A stretch of 39,014 nt of DNA from a virus: positions 1 through 39,014 of IMG/VR virus record IMGVR_UViG_3300010412_000036, one strand, 5' to 3'. Every line of letters begins with the position of its first letter. Within the stretch, counting starts at the first letter, position 1. The notes under the pieces are model-generated. The model was not told the DNA's origin and searched no databases. It worked only from the letters and a program-made list of their open reading frames with translations. This document shows positions 9,922 to 16,970 of this stretch, in pieces. Both the position numbers and the translations under genes were made by a program.

Positions 9922-10367
9922 TGCAACACGAACCTGATTTCGATCCTGATTTCATTATCAGGCCTGACGTAGCCAACAATCTCATCAAGGCGTGGGATAG
10001 GAGTGCTTTGTCTGAGGTCTGGGTGCCCAACTATAGGGATGTCAAGGAATCCTGGGCCCCATCAGGAGGCGATAAACGAGTTGTTCTTCGTACTCAGTCA
10101 TCTTGTGTGCCGTTGGAAGTATGGTCTGTTCTTCAGGGTTCTTCTACGCCTCAGGTGACGTGGGACCTCAAGTACGGCCCTGACATCACAGGAGCTGGAT
10201 CAACATCCATCAGCACAGGCGAGGTCACCACGAGCACAACAACTGGTAATCAAGGCATTCTACTCGTGGACAATGTCCCCGCTGGAAATTATGTTTGGAT
10301 CGATATCGTAGCTGTCACTGGTACGGTCACCGATTTCGCCCTTACACTAGGCTACAGGCTCGGATAA
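9921..10367 (+). CDS. Small beta-sandwich virion protein, unknown
   Basis: A 148-residue protein. ATG 9921 shares a base with the previous TGA (TGATG), and I prefer it to the TTG one codon upstream. The N-terminus is acidic (EPDFDPDF) with a short helix. From about residue 55 on it is a predicted beta sandwich (RVVLRTQSSCVPLEVWSVL, then a Thr/Ser-rich loop TGEVTTSTTTGN, then strands to the end). It is coupled on both sides to similar small proteins. I expect a virion accessory role, with low certainty about which. Confidence 0.55.
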   Translation: MQHEPDFDPDFIIRPDVANNLIKAWDRSALSEVWVPNYRDVKESWAPSGGDKRVVLRTQSSCVPLEVWSVLQGSSTPQVTWDLKYGPDITGAGSTSISTGEVTTSTTTGNQGILLVDNVPAGNYVWIDIVAVTGTVTDFALTLGYRLG

Positions 10368-10720
10368 TGGCAACTTTAGAACGTAACGCACCTACAGTCG
10401 ATGTCCAGGTAACCAAAGGGGATACCTTCGCTATGTCAATTGTCATCAGAGACAAGGACACTGGAGCGACGATCGACGTAACGGGCAGAACTTATGCCCT
10501 AGAAATCCGCAAGGTAAGCGACCAGTCCCTTATTGCAACGGCTTCTGTGGATACGTCAGGAGCTGCCTCGGGTGCGATCGGGTTTACCGTGTCCTCGGGT
10601 GACACGTCTGGCATGAGCTCTGTCATCCAGTATGCATATGACGTCGAAGAGACAAATGGCTCGAACATCAGAACCATCTTTGGTGGTGAGTTCAGAATAT
10701 TCACGGATGTGACTGCTTAA
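10367..10720 (+). CDS. Small Ig-like beta-sandwich virion protein
   Basis: A 117-residue protein whose ATG at 10367 overlaps the previous TAA (TAATG). An ATG-free extension further upstream is an unlikely start because it would run deep into the preceding gene. The order KGDTFAMSIVIRD, IDVTGRTYALEIRK, IGFTVSSGDTSGM, YAYDVEE and IFGGEFRIF matches the common phage Ig-like sandwich found in lower-baseplate or fibre-base proteins ('pxdltGxtxxxqiR ... yxyDl ... lxGxfxv'). It is probably a fibre base or linker piece. The domain type is inferred by eye. Confidence 0.6.
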   Translation: MATLERNAPTVDVQVTKGDTFAMSIVIRDKDTGATIDVTGRTYALEIRKVSDQSLIATASVDTSGAASGAIGFTVSSGDTSGMSSVIQYAYDVEETNGSNIRTIFGGEFRIFTDVTA

Positions 10721-11172
10721 TGCCGATCACGGTCACCATAGAAGAAACCACAGAATACGTCGAAATCATCGATGCCGGCATCAAAGTCGACCTGTATCCA
10801 GGCTTTGTCACAGTCACGAACACTGAGGTCGACAAGGTCTACACTGCAGGTGGAACAATCTCCGTAGGGTTTCCTGTTTATGTCGATGGATCTGGCAATG
10901 TTCAAGCAGCAGATGCCGATGCCATTGGAACCAGGAACATCCTGGGTGTGGCGGTTACTTCAGCCACAGTTACGAATCCCTGCACTGTCAGGACTTTTGG
11001 AGAGTTCCAGCATGTCTCATATTCGTTCACTGTCGGTACGGCTGTATTTGTGGGCTCAGGAGGCGGAATCGTTGATTCTCCTAACGGCTCTGCATATGTT
11101 TCGGCTGTAGGTGTGGCCACTGCGGCTGACACCTTGTATGTCAATCCATCGCAATCAATTGATTTGGTGTAA
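10720..11172 (+). CDS. Decoration- or fibre-like beta protein
   Basis: A 150-residue protein, coupled to its upstream neighbour by TAATG at 10718-10722. After a short N-terminal strand region it reads AGGTISVGFPVYVDGSGNVQ ... ILGVAV ... GEFQHVSYSFTVGTAVFV, ending with VATAADTLYVNPSQSIDLV. Alternating 'GxxVyvdxxGxvxxA' and 'lGvaxxxa' segments are typical of small phage beta proteins that decorate capsids or tip fibres. The next gene has the same design. The two could be paralogues or neighbours that co-assemble. Exact site in the virion is unknown. Confidence 0.55.
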   Translation: MPITVTIEETTEYVEIIDAGIKVDLYPGFVTVTNTEVDKVYTAGGTISVGFPVYVDGSGNVQAADADAIGTRNILGVAVTSATVTNPCTVRTFGEFQHVSYSFTVGTAVFVGSGGGIVDSPNGSAYVSAVGVATAADTLYVNPSQSIDLV

Positions 11173-11174
11173 AC

Positions 11175-11678
11175 ATGGCCAAGTACATCGCCCTTTCTTC
11201 TGGGCAACTCGCTGAAGTACAGCCGATCTCCGTTTCCGCTGGAGCTGGGGATGCCGGCAAAATGATCCAACTCGACGGTTCTGGCCGCCTTGACAACTCC
11301 ATGATGCCAGTCGGTATTGGTGCCGACACAGCCTCGATCGTGACATCTGAGAACCTCGCTGCCGGCGACTTCGTGAATCTCTGGAATGACGCAGGTACGC
11401 TCAAAGCTCGCAAGGCTGACGCCGCCAATAGCCAGCCAGCCCATGGTTTCGTCCTCGGTGCAGTGACGGCCCCTGCTGCTGCTACGGTCTATTTCGAGGG
11501 CCAGAACACCCAGCTCTCCGGTTTGACGGTAGGCAATACTCTGTACTTGTCGACGACGGCTGGTGGCGTAACAGCTACGGCTCCCTCTGGAAGTGGACAA
11601 CTCGTCCAAGAGGTCGGTATCGCCATCTCGACAACGGCAGCTTCCACGGAGATCGGTCGCCCAGTGACGCTCGTCTAA
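11175..11678 (+). CDS. Decoration- or fibre-like beta protein with SGQLxE start
   Basis: A 167-residue, Ala/Gly/Thr-rich protein without Cys. Residues 9-15 (SGQLAEV) match the 'GQLxxL' opening of the next gene and of many phage tail proteins. Further segments (AAGDFVNLWNDAGTLKARKA, GNTLYLSTTAGGVTATAPSG and LVQEVGIA) are the 'GxxLylsttaGxvtxtaPsgxGxxvqxvGxA' pattern seen in fibre-associated domains of many phages. It is therefore likely a virion surface protein. The ATG at 11175 starts three bases after the previous stop. Confidence 0.6.
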   Translation: MAKYIALSSGQLAEVQPISVSAGAGDAGKMIQLDGSGRLDNSMMPVGIGADTASIVTSENLAAGDFVNLWNDAGTLKARKADAANSQPAHGFVLGAVTAPAAATVYFEGQNTQLSGLTVGNTLYLSTTAGGVTATAPSGSGQLVQEVGIAISTTAASTEIGRPVTLV

Positions 11679-11687
11679 GGAGACCTC

Positions 11688-13025
11688 GTGGCTACTCGTA
11701 ACGCAGTTGTACTGGTATCAGGGCAGCTCCAAGAGCTCAATGCTCCTACGGATGTACTGCCCTCGAATACTATTGTCCCGTCGTTCGCAGCGAATGTCTT
11801 TGCTGTCTATGATAACGTAGACAACACCAAGATCTTCAATCTGAACGTATCTGGCGTTACGACATTAACCACAAGAACGTGGTCGATTCCTGATGTCAAC
11901 GACACGTTCGTGGGTCTGGCGGCTACTCAGACCCTGACGAACAAGACGCTTACCTCGCCCGTTATCAATGTCGGTTCGGATGCCACTGGCGATATCTACT
12001 ACCGTTCTGCGGGTGGAGTCTTTACTCGTCTCCCTGCCGGTACGAATGGTCATGTACTGACTCTGGCGGCTGGTATCCCCTCTTGGGCAGCTCCGGCTAG
12101 CGGTATCACGATCGGTACGACGGCTATCACAAGCGGTACTACCGAGTACTTCTTGTTCAACAATGCTGGGGTTGTCGGCAATGCTGATGAACTTCGCAGG
12201 GACGCAGCCAGCGGTCGCATCGAGGTAGACCATGGCGTAGCCTCCGGAGCAGCCTTCTATGCTCGCAACTCGGATGCGACAGGTTTCTACGCGATCCTGG
12301 CGGAGACGTCGTACAGCAATGCCCAGACCGCTCGCTTCATTGCCAACGGCACCAGTGCTCAAGCATTTTCCTCAGCCACCTTCGGCAATACGGCGACTGC
12401 GAACGCCTTCATCGTACAGCGATACGGTTCCGGGGGCACTGCAGTTGCCAACCGATTAGGCTACTTCTCTCAGAACTACAACGGCGGTACTCCGGCCGCA
12501 GGCTTCGGAGCATACCTGACCTTCGGCCTGAAGACGACGACGACTGATGACGTCGAGGCTGCTCGATTTGGTTGGCGCTGGACAGATCCTACGAACGGGG
12601 CATCTCAATCTGAGATCTACTTCTCGGCCCAGATTGCGGGTTCCCTCACTGAGTACATGACGTTGGGGCCGACCAATGGCATGCGTGTGTACACGAACAT
12701 CAGTGCCCAAGGCAATCAGATCTACAACTTCATAGCTTCTGTGACTGTTGTAGCCGGCACGACCTATACGGCTCTAGCCGCGGAATCCGGGACGGTGTAC
12801 TGGTTCACCAACGCCGCCAACATCACGTTTACGATCCCCGGGACACTCAATTCAGGATGGCACGCTACCGCCGTTCAAGTAGGTGCTGGTCAGATCATTA
12901 CAGCAACCAACGGATCTGGTGTTCTCCGCAACAACATAGGTGCAACAGATTCGGCTGGCCAGTGGGCGGTAATGTCGATCGTCAAGCAAGGCAATGACAT
13001 CGTGATCGGGGGTGCTACAGCATGA
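11688..13025 (+). CDS. Tail fibre protein (GTG start)
   Basis: A 445-residue protein starting at GTG 11688, supported by AAGGAGA at 11677-11683. It begins with an SGQLQEL segment (residues 11-17) and contains TLTNKTLTSP (residues 82-91), a hallmark of the trimeric shaft in many phage tail fibres, followed by YYRSAGG and a 'lpaGtnGhvLtxaaGxPxWa' segment. The middle (residues about 170-350) is a Gly/Ala-rich beta region with many aromatic residues. The C-terminus (AAESGTVYWFTNAANITFTI ... VMSIVKQGNDIVI) is a beta domain frequent at fibre ends. The role is host recognition or fibre assembly, inferred from family pattern. Confidence 0.7.
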   Translation: MATRNAVVLVSGQLQELNAPTDVLPSNTIVPSFAANVFAVYDNVDNTKIFNLNVSGVTTLTTRTWSIPDVNDTFVGLAATQTLTNKTLTSPVINVGSDATGDIYYRSAGGVFTRLPAGTNGHVLTLAAGIPSWAAPASGITIGTTAITSGTTEYFLFNNAGVVGNADELRRDAASGRIEVDHGVASGAAFYARNSDATGFYAILAETSYSNAQTARFIANGTSAQAFSSATFGNTATANAFIVQRYGSGGTAVANRLGYFSQNYNGGTPAAGFGAYLTFGLKTTTTDDVEAARFGWRWTDPTNGASQSEIYFSAQIAGSLTEYMTLGPTNGMRVYTNISAQGNQIYNFIASVTVVAGTTYTALAAESGTVYWFTNAANITFTIPGTLNSGWHATAVQVGAGQIITATNGSGVLRNNIGATDSAGQWAVMSIVKQGNDIVIGGATA

Positions 13026-13924
13026 TGCCTGGTTTGCTTGGGTTCAATACCCCTCTCGGAGGTGGATACGCAAAGCCTCTCGATAGTATGGGCACCCTCC
13101 CGGATTTGGCGGTTGGTGTACGACTACTGCGTTCAGCCTATACAGGCGACTGTATGCAGATCCTGCGTGCTTCCGATAAAACCACGTTGAACATCGGATT
13201 TGACGCTGACGGGCATCTTGACACGGCGTCAATCATATCGTTCTGTTCGGGCACGGTAGGCTACGTGAAGGCATGGTACGACCAGTCTGGCAACGGCAAC
13301 AACCTCATCAATAACTCGGATGGCGTCAACTACGACGGCGATGGTTCACAGCCCGATATTTACAACGGTGGGCTGCTCACCGTCAACGGCTTGGCTTCGG
13401 TGCGTAGCGCAACAGGTACTTGGGGGTCTAGTTCAGGCACAGCGGATTTCGTGACTTATAGCCACAGCATAGGTACAAGCAAACGCATGTGCCTGTTCGC
13501 CGTGCAAGCGTGGGGTGCGCTGATTGCCAGCGGATCTGCATCTCAATACGGACTTTGCGTTAATGATACCAACCCCATCCTTGCCTTTGATGACGCTCGC
13601 ACAAGTCTAATTGGCACAGGCGGTAGCGGCACATCGCAGGTGACACTAAGTGTAACGACGTCGCAAGACACCCTGTATCTGTGTGGCGTAGCGAGGACTG
13701 CCAATGGCGGCAACAACCTCAACGTGCGTATGGACGGCAGCTTGACCTCTGGTAGCTGTGGCTCTGGATCGGGTACGGCCACGAATCTTGTGACGGCGCA
13801 AAATGGCTCCAACACGCGCAGGTACGTGTGGCAGTCAGAGATTCTTGTGTGGGAAAACTCAGATCAAGATGCTTTGTATAGCACTTATCGTGCTAATGTT
13901 CAATCATACTATGGGGTAGCCTAA
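13022..13924 (+). CDS. Tail-associated protein with arabinofuranosidase/LamG-like beta-sandwich
   Basis: A 300-residue protein with an ATGA overlap (start 13022, previous stop 13023-13025); the next in-frame ATG, 13025, is an equally possible start. The segment VGVRLLRSAYTGDCMQILRA, then IGFDADGHLDTASI, then VKAWYDQSGNGNNLIN (about residues 33-105) is the signature of the alpha-L-arabinofuranosidase-B catalytic-type domain found in many phage tail proteins. There the fold usually serves as a carbohydrate-binding sandwich. The rest continues as a concanavalin/LamG-like domain with GGNNLNVRMDGSL. Binding of a host surface sugar is likely; hydrolase activity cannot be claimed from the sequence. 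Confidence 0.65.
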   Translation: MMPGLLGFNTPLGGGYAKPLDSMGTLPDLAVGVRLLRSAYTGDCMQILRASDKTTLNIGFDADGHLDTASIISFCSGTVGYVKAWYDQSGNGNNLINNSDGVNYDGDGSQPDIYNGGLLTVNGLASVRSATGTWGSSSGTADFVTYSHSIGTSKRMCLFAVQAWGALIASGSASQYGLCVNDTNPILAFDDARTSLIGTGGSGTSQVTLSVTTSQDTLYLCGVARTANGGNNLNVRMDGSLTSGSCGSGSGTATNLVTAQNGSNTRRYVWQSEILVWENSDQDALYSTYRANVQSYYGVA

Positions 13925-14196
13925 TGACTTCTATCCAACCAGTCAAGATCGGTGAGAACGTCGTCAGTATCGAGGCCTCTGTTACGGGTGCCGTCGACCT
14001 GACCGCCGATGACAACAACTACATGACGTTCATTGTGCGGGGCTTCAACGCCAATGGCAAGGAGCTAATCAACAAGCCTGTGACGTTCACAAAGGCACAG
14101 GTCGATACGTTCATGGCTACGAACCCAACGCCGGAACAGATCCAGCAAGCAGTCGAAGACCGCGCTGTTACTCAATGGGGATTGACCAAAGTATGA
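13924..14196 (+). CDS. Small protein after fibre genes, possible fibre accessory
   Basis: A 90-residue protein starting in a TAATG overlap at 13924. The N-terminal half is beta-like (VVSIEASVTGAVDLTADDNN), and the C-terminal half is helical with KAQVDTFMATNPTPEQIQQAVEDRAVTQWG. Small mixed proteins directly after fibre genes are often fibre assembly factors or minor virion parts, but I see no family signature. Its stop overlaps the ATG of the following gene by four bases (ATGA), so expression of the two should be linked. Confidence 0.55.
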   Translation: MTSIQPVKIGENVVSIEASVTGAVDLTADDNNYMTFIVRGFNANGKELINKPVTFTKAQVDTFMATNPTPEQIQQAVEDRAVTQWGLTKV

Positions 14197-14669
14197 CCGT
14201 CAAGCTGACCTATGATGAACTCAGGGCTCTTCAGAAGCACGTCGACGTTCTCGCACAGCTCGATTCGCTTCCTTTCTCGTATCACGTGTCCAAAGCTCAG
14301 TACAAGCTTGAGCAGGTTATCAGGCCCCTTCGGGAGATGTACGAAAAGGAGTTCAACAAGCACGTCGAGACTGACAATGATGGACAGCCGATCCAGTACT
14401 ACGTTATCAAAGAAGGTCCTCAGCTCGTTGAGCCCATCCCTGTAAAGGGCTTTGAAGGAGAGCTCATGCCGGAGTATGACTGGGCGATCGGTACGCGTTT
14501 GACGGCGGAAGCTCAGAAACCTGGATCAACATGGAATGTCTGGCTTGCCAACTTTGTGACGGACCGGTTCGAGGTAGAGCTACACGAAATACCTGAGTCT
14601 TTGGCTGTCCAGTACCAGGGCAAGCCTGAGCTACTGACACCCCTGTACGGTACTCTCCTGCAGGCTTGA
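14193..14669 (+). CDS. Unknown 158-aa protein
   Basis: I chose ATG 14193 over an ATG further upstream (14175) because it makes the usual ATGA overlap with the preceding stop. The first ~60 residues are helical and charged (LTYDELRALQKHVDVLAQLD ... EQVIRPLREMYEKEF). The second half is beta-like, with EGELMPEYDWAIGTRLTAEA and WNVWLANFVTDRFEVELHEI. It has no membrane segment and no recognised motif. It is the last gene of the coupled structural series; a 31-base gap follows. Confidence 0.55.
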   Translation: MTVKLTYDELRALQKHVDVLAQLDSLPFSYHVSKAQYKLEQVIRPLREMYEKEFNKHVETDNDGQPIQYYVIKEGPQLVEPIPVKGFEGELMPEYDWAIGTRLTAEAQKPGSTWNVWLANFVTDRFEVELHEIPESLAVQYQGKPELLTPLYGTLLQA

Positions 14670-14700
14670 TTTTTCTTGTCTGTGTGATGATGTTGGTATT

Positions 14701-14916
14701 ATGAGTCACGCACCTGATTCCACTGAAGTAGGATCGACCGTCCTATCTGGCGCTTCTGCGCTTGCCGGCACGGTATTGAGTCCGCACCCCTTGCAGATTA
14801 TAGCATGGGCAGTTGCTATCATTGCTGGTTTGTACGCGATCTACCGCGGCTACAAGGCCGAACGTCGTGCTGATGAGGCTGCCGCACGAGAACGGCAGGC
14901 ATTCGAGGAAGAATAA
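14701..14916 (+). CDS. Single-span membrane protein, holin/spanin-like candidate
   Basis: A 71-residue protein with one clear transmembrane helix (about residues 31-48, LQIIAWAVAIIAGLYAIY), a short polar N-terminus and a strongly charged C-terminal tail (KAERRADEAAARERQAFEEE). This one-span layout with a long charged tail fits small phage holins or i-spanins. It stands next to a three-span membrane protein and not far from a D,D-peptidase, which supports a lysis role. No convincing Shine-Dalgarno sequence precedes ATG 14701, so translation may be weak or coupled. The stop overlaps the next start (TAATG). Confidence 0.6.
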   Translation: MSHAPDSTEVGSTVLSGASALAGTVLSPHPLQIIAWAVAIIAGLYAIYRGYKAERRADEAAARERQAFEEE

Positions 14917-15347
14917 TGACGGATCAGATCCTCATAACGAAAGTGAAGCCCCTAGACTTTCTTGTCGAACGAGCTGAAAGAGCTCTGACCAAGATTCCTG
15001 ACCGGGAGAAAGCCAAGGAGATTCACTTCGAGCTCGAGCGATCTGTGAAGAATGAAAAGCGTTCTGTTCTTTCTCGTATCCTTTCAGTACTTTGGATCAT
15101 ACTCAAATCAGTTCCATCCATTATCGCAGGACTCATGACTATGAGCGGTAAGCAACTGGCTGCGTCGATTGCAGCTGTACTCGCCGGTATCCTGAATGCG
15201 GCTCTTGGTCTGACTGCAGACTGGGTCATCCCAGGTACCGAGATCAATATCGAGTGGATTCTTTCCACCATTCTCATTGCTCTTGGAACATGGCTGCTTC
15301 CGGGCCTCTTCGAGAAGAAGCTCAATCCAGCCAAGGCAGAAGACTGA
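14916..15347 (+). CDS. Three-span membrane protein, holin candidate
   Basis: A 143-residue protein. The first ~50 residues are soluble and charged. Hydrophobic helices follow at about 55-76 (LSVLWIILKSVPSIIAGLMT), 81-100 (LAASIAAVLAGILNAALGL) and 113-131 (EWILSTILIALGTWLLPGLF), with a short charged end (EKKLNPAKAED). The three-span pattern next to a peptidoglycan peptidase suits a holin, although the long cytoplasmic N-terminus is unusual for one. It starts in a TAATG overlap and ends in a TGATG overlap, so it is coupled to both neighbours. The alternative is a virion-ejection membrane protein. Confidence 0.6.
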   Translation: MTDQILITKVKPLDFLVERAERALTKIPDREKAKEIHFELERSVKNEKRSVLSRILSVLWIILKSVPSIIAGLMTMSGKQLAASIAAVLAGILNAALGLTADWVIPGTEINIEWILSTILIALGTWLLPGLFEKKLNPAKAED

Positions 15348-15481
15348 TGCGACAGAAACCGACACTCCCCAAGCCACCTTCGAGGAAACGCAAGCCGACC
15401 ATCCCCGGCGACTCAAACATCAAGCGCCGGCCTAGGAAGGCTCCTACATCTACCATTAAACTGCCCCGCAAGCGGGGTTAA
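15347..15481 (+). CDS. Tiny basic Pro/Lys/Arg-rich protein
   Basis: A 44-residue gene starting at ATG 15347 in a TGATG overlap with the holin candidate. About a third of its residues are Lys or Arg, with many prolines (PTLPKPPSRKRKPTIPG ... IKLPRKRG). No hydrophobic core is visible, so it is probably disordered. It is the first of three consecutive small basic proteins. Function is unknown; nucleic-acid or polyanion binding is a plausible guess from composition. Its last codons contain the palindrome CCCCGCAAGCGGGG. Confidence 0.5.
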   Translation: MRQKPTLPKPPSRKRKPTIPGDSNIKRRPRKAPTSTIKLPRKRG

Positions 15482-15492
15482 GGAGAGATCCA

Positions 15493-15843
15493 ATGCCAGT
15501 ACGCAAACAATCAGGCGGCAAGACAGCAAAGAAAACCGCTCGGAAACCGGCAGCGAAGAAGCCTGCACGTAAGCCTGCAGCTCAGTCTGCAGCTAAGCCT
15601 GCAGCCAAGCGAAGCCAATCCAGCGAGCCGTACGGCCCGACAAGGCAGACACTCAACAATGAGGCTGCTCGGCTTGCTCGTAGTCCTTATTCTGATATGC
15701 CTCACACCGATAGTCCGACGTATTCTCCGGAATACCACAATCCGGATACTCGTGCGAAGTATGTCAGCAAGTACTACAAGAAGGAGCAGGCTAATCGCAA
15801 GGCAGCTCAGAAGCGAGCTAAGCGTTCACGGACAAAGCGATAA
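15493..15843 (+). CDS. Basic Ala/Lys/Pro-repeat protein, histone H1-like composition
   Basis: A 116-residue protein with a strong ribosome site (AGGAGAGAT at 15481-15489) before ATG 15493. Residues about 8-40 consist of imperfect K-P-A-A repeats (KTARKPAAKKPARKPAAQSA), as in histone H1-like tails. The middle is Tyr/Ser/Pro-rich (SPYSDMPHTDSPTYSPEY) and the end is again very basic (NRKAAQKRAKRSRTKR). DNA condensation or packing inside the head is a reasonable inference; so is an RNA-binding role. No catalytic motif is present. The clustering with two other tiny basic genes is notable. Confidence 0.6.
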   Translation: MPVRKQSGGKTAKKTARKPAAKKPARKPAAQSAAKPAAKRSQSSEPYGPTRQTLNNEAARLARSPYSDMPHTDSPTYSPEYHNPDTRAKYVSKYYKKEQANRKAAQKRAKRSRTKR

Positions 15844-15848
15844 AAGCC

Positions 15849-16028
15849 ATGAAACAGTATTCGAAATCCAAGAAGCCGTCTAAGCGCAGCAAAACAAAGT
15901 CTCAAGGTGTTGCGGCAGCGTACAAGCCTGTGAAAAGCAAGAAAGGCCACTCTGGCTACTTGACAGCCAACGGGCAGTATGCCGGTTCATTTCGAAGCTT
16001 CATGAGCAAAGACAAAAAGAAGAAGTGA
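15849..16028 (+). CDS. Tiny basic Lys-rich protein (59 aa)
   Basis: A short gene of 59 codons plus stop from ATG 15849. It opens with KQYSKSKKPSKRSKTKS, has a small middle (GYLTANGQYAGSFRSF) and ends with MSKDKKKK. Its stop TGA (16026-16028) overlaps the GTG start of the M15 peptidase, and it begins six bases after the previous stop, so it fits the tight packing of real genes here. Composition suggests nucleic-acid binding. It is too short for family recognition. Confidence 0.5.
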   Translation: MKQYSKSKKPSKRSKTKSQGVAAAYKPVKSKKGHSGYLTANGQYAGSFRSFMSKDKKKK

Positions 16029-16477
16029 TCCACGTCTACTCATATGCACTCCATGGCCACTTGCGGGCTGGTGAACACTTCAAGATCGAAGAGTTTGCCT
16101 GCATCAACCGTCAAGAAGGCCGTGTTGTTGATGGGAAGCCCTATGCTCTTGGCGAGCTTGTAACGGATCAGATCCTCTTAGATGAAAAACTGGTCGAACA
16201 ACTGGAACTACTCCGGAAGTATTTCGGTCAGTCGGTACGGATCCTTAGTGGATATCGATCGTATCACTACAACAAAGCCGTAGGTGGCGCTCCTTCCAGT
16301 AAACATATGGAGGGACGTGCCGCGGATATCGTAGTGGCAGGGACCACCCCTGACGAAGTCTGGGAGTATGCCAATGCTCATATTCGCTACGGTGGTGTCG
16401 GTCGTTATGACACCTTCACACATATAGATTGCCGTGTGCAAGGGTTCGCACGCTGGGATCTGCGCAAAACAAAGTAA
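16025..16477 (+). CDS. Peptidase M15 family D,D-carboxypeptidase, likely endolysin
   Basis: A 150-residue enzyme starting at GTG 16025, which overlaps the previous TGA. It carries the full zinc-site signature of the M15 (D-Ala-D-Ala carboxypeptidase / Peptidase_M15_3) family: SGYRS at 75-79, SKHMEGRAAD with ligands H94 and D101, and HID with H133, followed by the usual terminal FARWD. These enzymes cut the peptide stems of peptidoglycan. With the two membrane proteins upstream it completes a lysis cassette. A role as a virion-borne wall-opening enzyme is an alternative, since the ejection-type genes start right after. There is no signal peptide, so export would rely on a holin. Confidence 0.85.
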   Translation: MIHVYSYALHGHLRAGEHFKIEEFACINRQEGRVVDGKPYALGELVTDQILLDEKLVEQLELLRKYFGQSVRILSGYRSYHYNKAVGGAPSSKHMEGRAADIVVAGTTPDEVWEYANAHIRYGGVGRYDTFTHIDCRVQGFARWDLRKTK

Positions 16478-16520
16478 CCCCACTCAATCGCGGCTTGGTC
16501 TCCCGATTGGTACTGACACT

Positions 16521-16555
16521 CGGCCTGGCTAGAAATAGCTGGGCCGTTGTATTTT
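16521..16555 (+). terminator. Intrinsic terminator with GAAA tetraloop
   Basis: CGGCCTGGCTA (16521-16531) pairs with TAGCTGGGCCG (16536-16546) through 11 pairs, two of them G-U, closed by a GAAA tetraloop. It is followed by TTGTATTTT (16547-16555). It lies 44 bases after the peptidase stop in the only sizeable gap of the left half, so it probably ends the structural/lysis transcript or attenuates it before the ejection-protein cassette. Confidence 0.8.
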
Positions 16556-16592
16556 AGGTTGAATTCCTCCCACACAATGCGGATGTTTAAGC

Positions 16593-16970
16593 ATGAGCGA
16601 GCAAAAAGCTGAGCTGACCCTCGAAGAAAAGATCCAGAAAGAGCAACTCGTCGCAAATTTGCGAGCGGCGAACAAGGTTCTGAAGGAAACGATCGACTAC
16701 TGCGAAGAAAAATTCGGGGTGCGGTTCACGCTCACCAAATTCGAAATGGGTTTCGTACCAGCAGGTGATCAACATGCAGAATCTGTTCAACAATCCGAAG
16801 ATCTGGGAGCTGATCTCTCAGGCACAACTGAAGACTCACGAGCTAGACTGGCCGAGCTCGAGTCCTCAACCGAAAACCACCAGCTGGCCAACGCAGAGCT
16901 ACTCGGTAGGCCGAAAGGGCACGCCACAAGTCCAGCAGACGGATCCGCCATCAGTGGGCAACAAGCCTGA
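16593..16970 (+). CDS. Small coiled-coil protein, overprinted at its 3' end
   Basis: A 125-residue protein from ATG 16593, with only a weak GGA-type ribosome site. Residues 1-60 form a charged helical segment (TLEEKIQKEQLVANLRAANK ... EKFGVRFTLTKFEMG). From residue about 61 on the composition turns polar and Ala/Ser/Glu-rich. Bases 16774-16970 are also read in the +1 frame as the start of the next gene, a 197-base overlap, so the polar C-terminus may exist only because the downstream frame is constrained. The function is unknown; its neighbours suggest a virion or assembly role. Confidence 0.5.
   Translation: MSEQKAELTLEEKIQKEQLVANLRAANKVLKETIDYCEEKFGVRFTLTKFEMGFVPAGDQHAESVQQSEDLGADLSGTTEDSRARLAELESSTENHQLANAELLGRPKGHATSPADGSAISGQQA

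Noticed and set aside
10027-10042. AACTATAGGGA as a T7-like promoter
   Set aside because: It falls in codons of the 9921 gene and a short match inside coding sequence is expected by chance.
14676-14702. TTGTCT / TATTAT as a sigma-70 promoter for the holin-like gene
   Set aside because: The spacer is 15 bases and the -10 runs into the start codon, so it could not drive that gene.
15463-15477. CCCCGCAAGCGGGG palindrome as a terminator
   Set aside because: Very small loop, no T tract, and it lies in codons at the end of a small gene right before a strong ribosome site.
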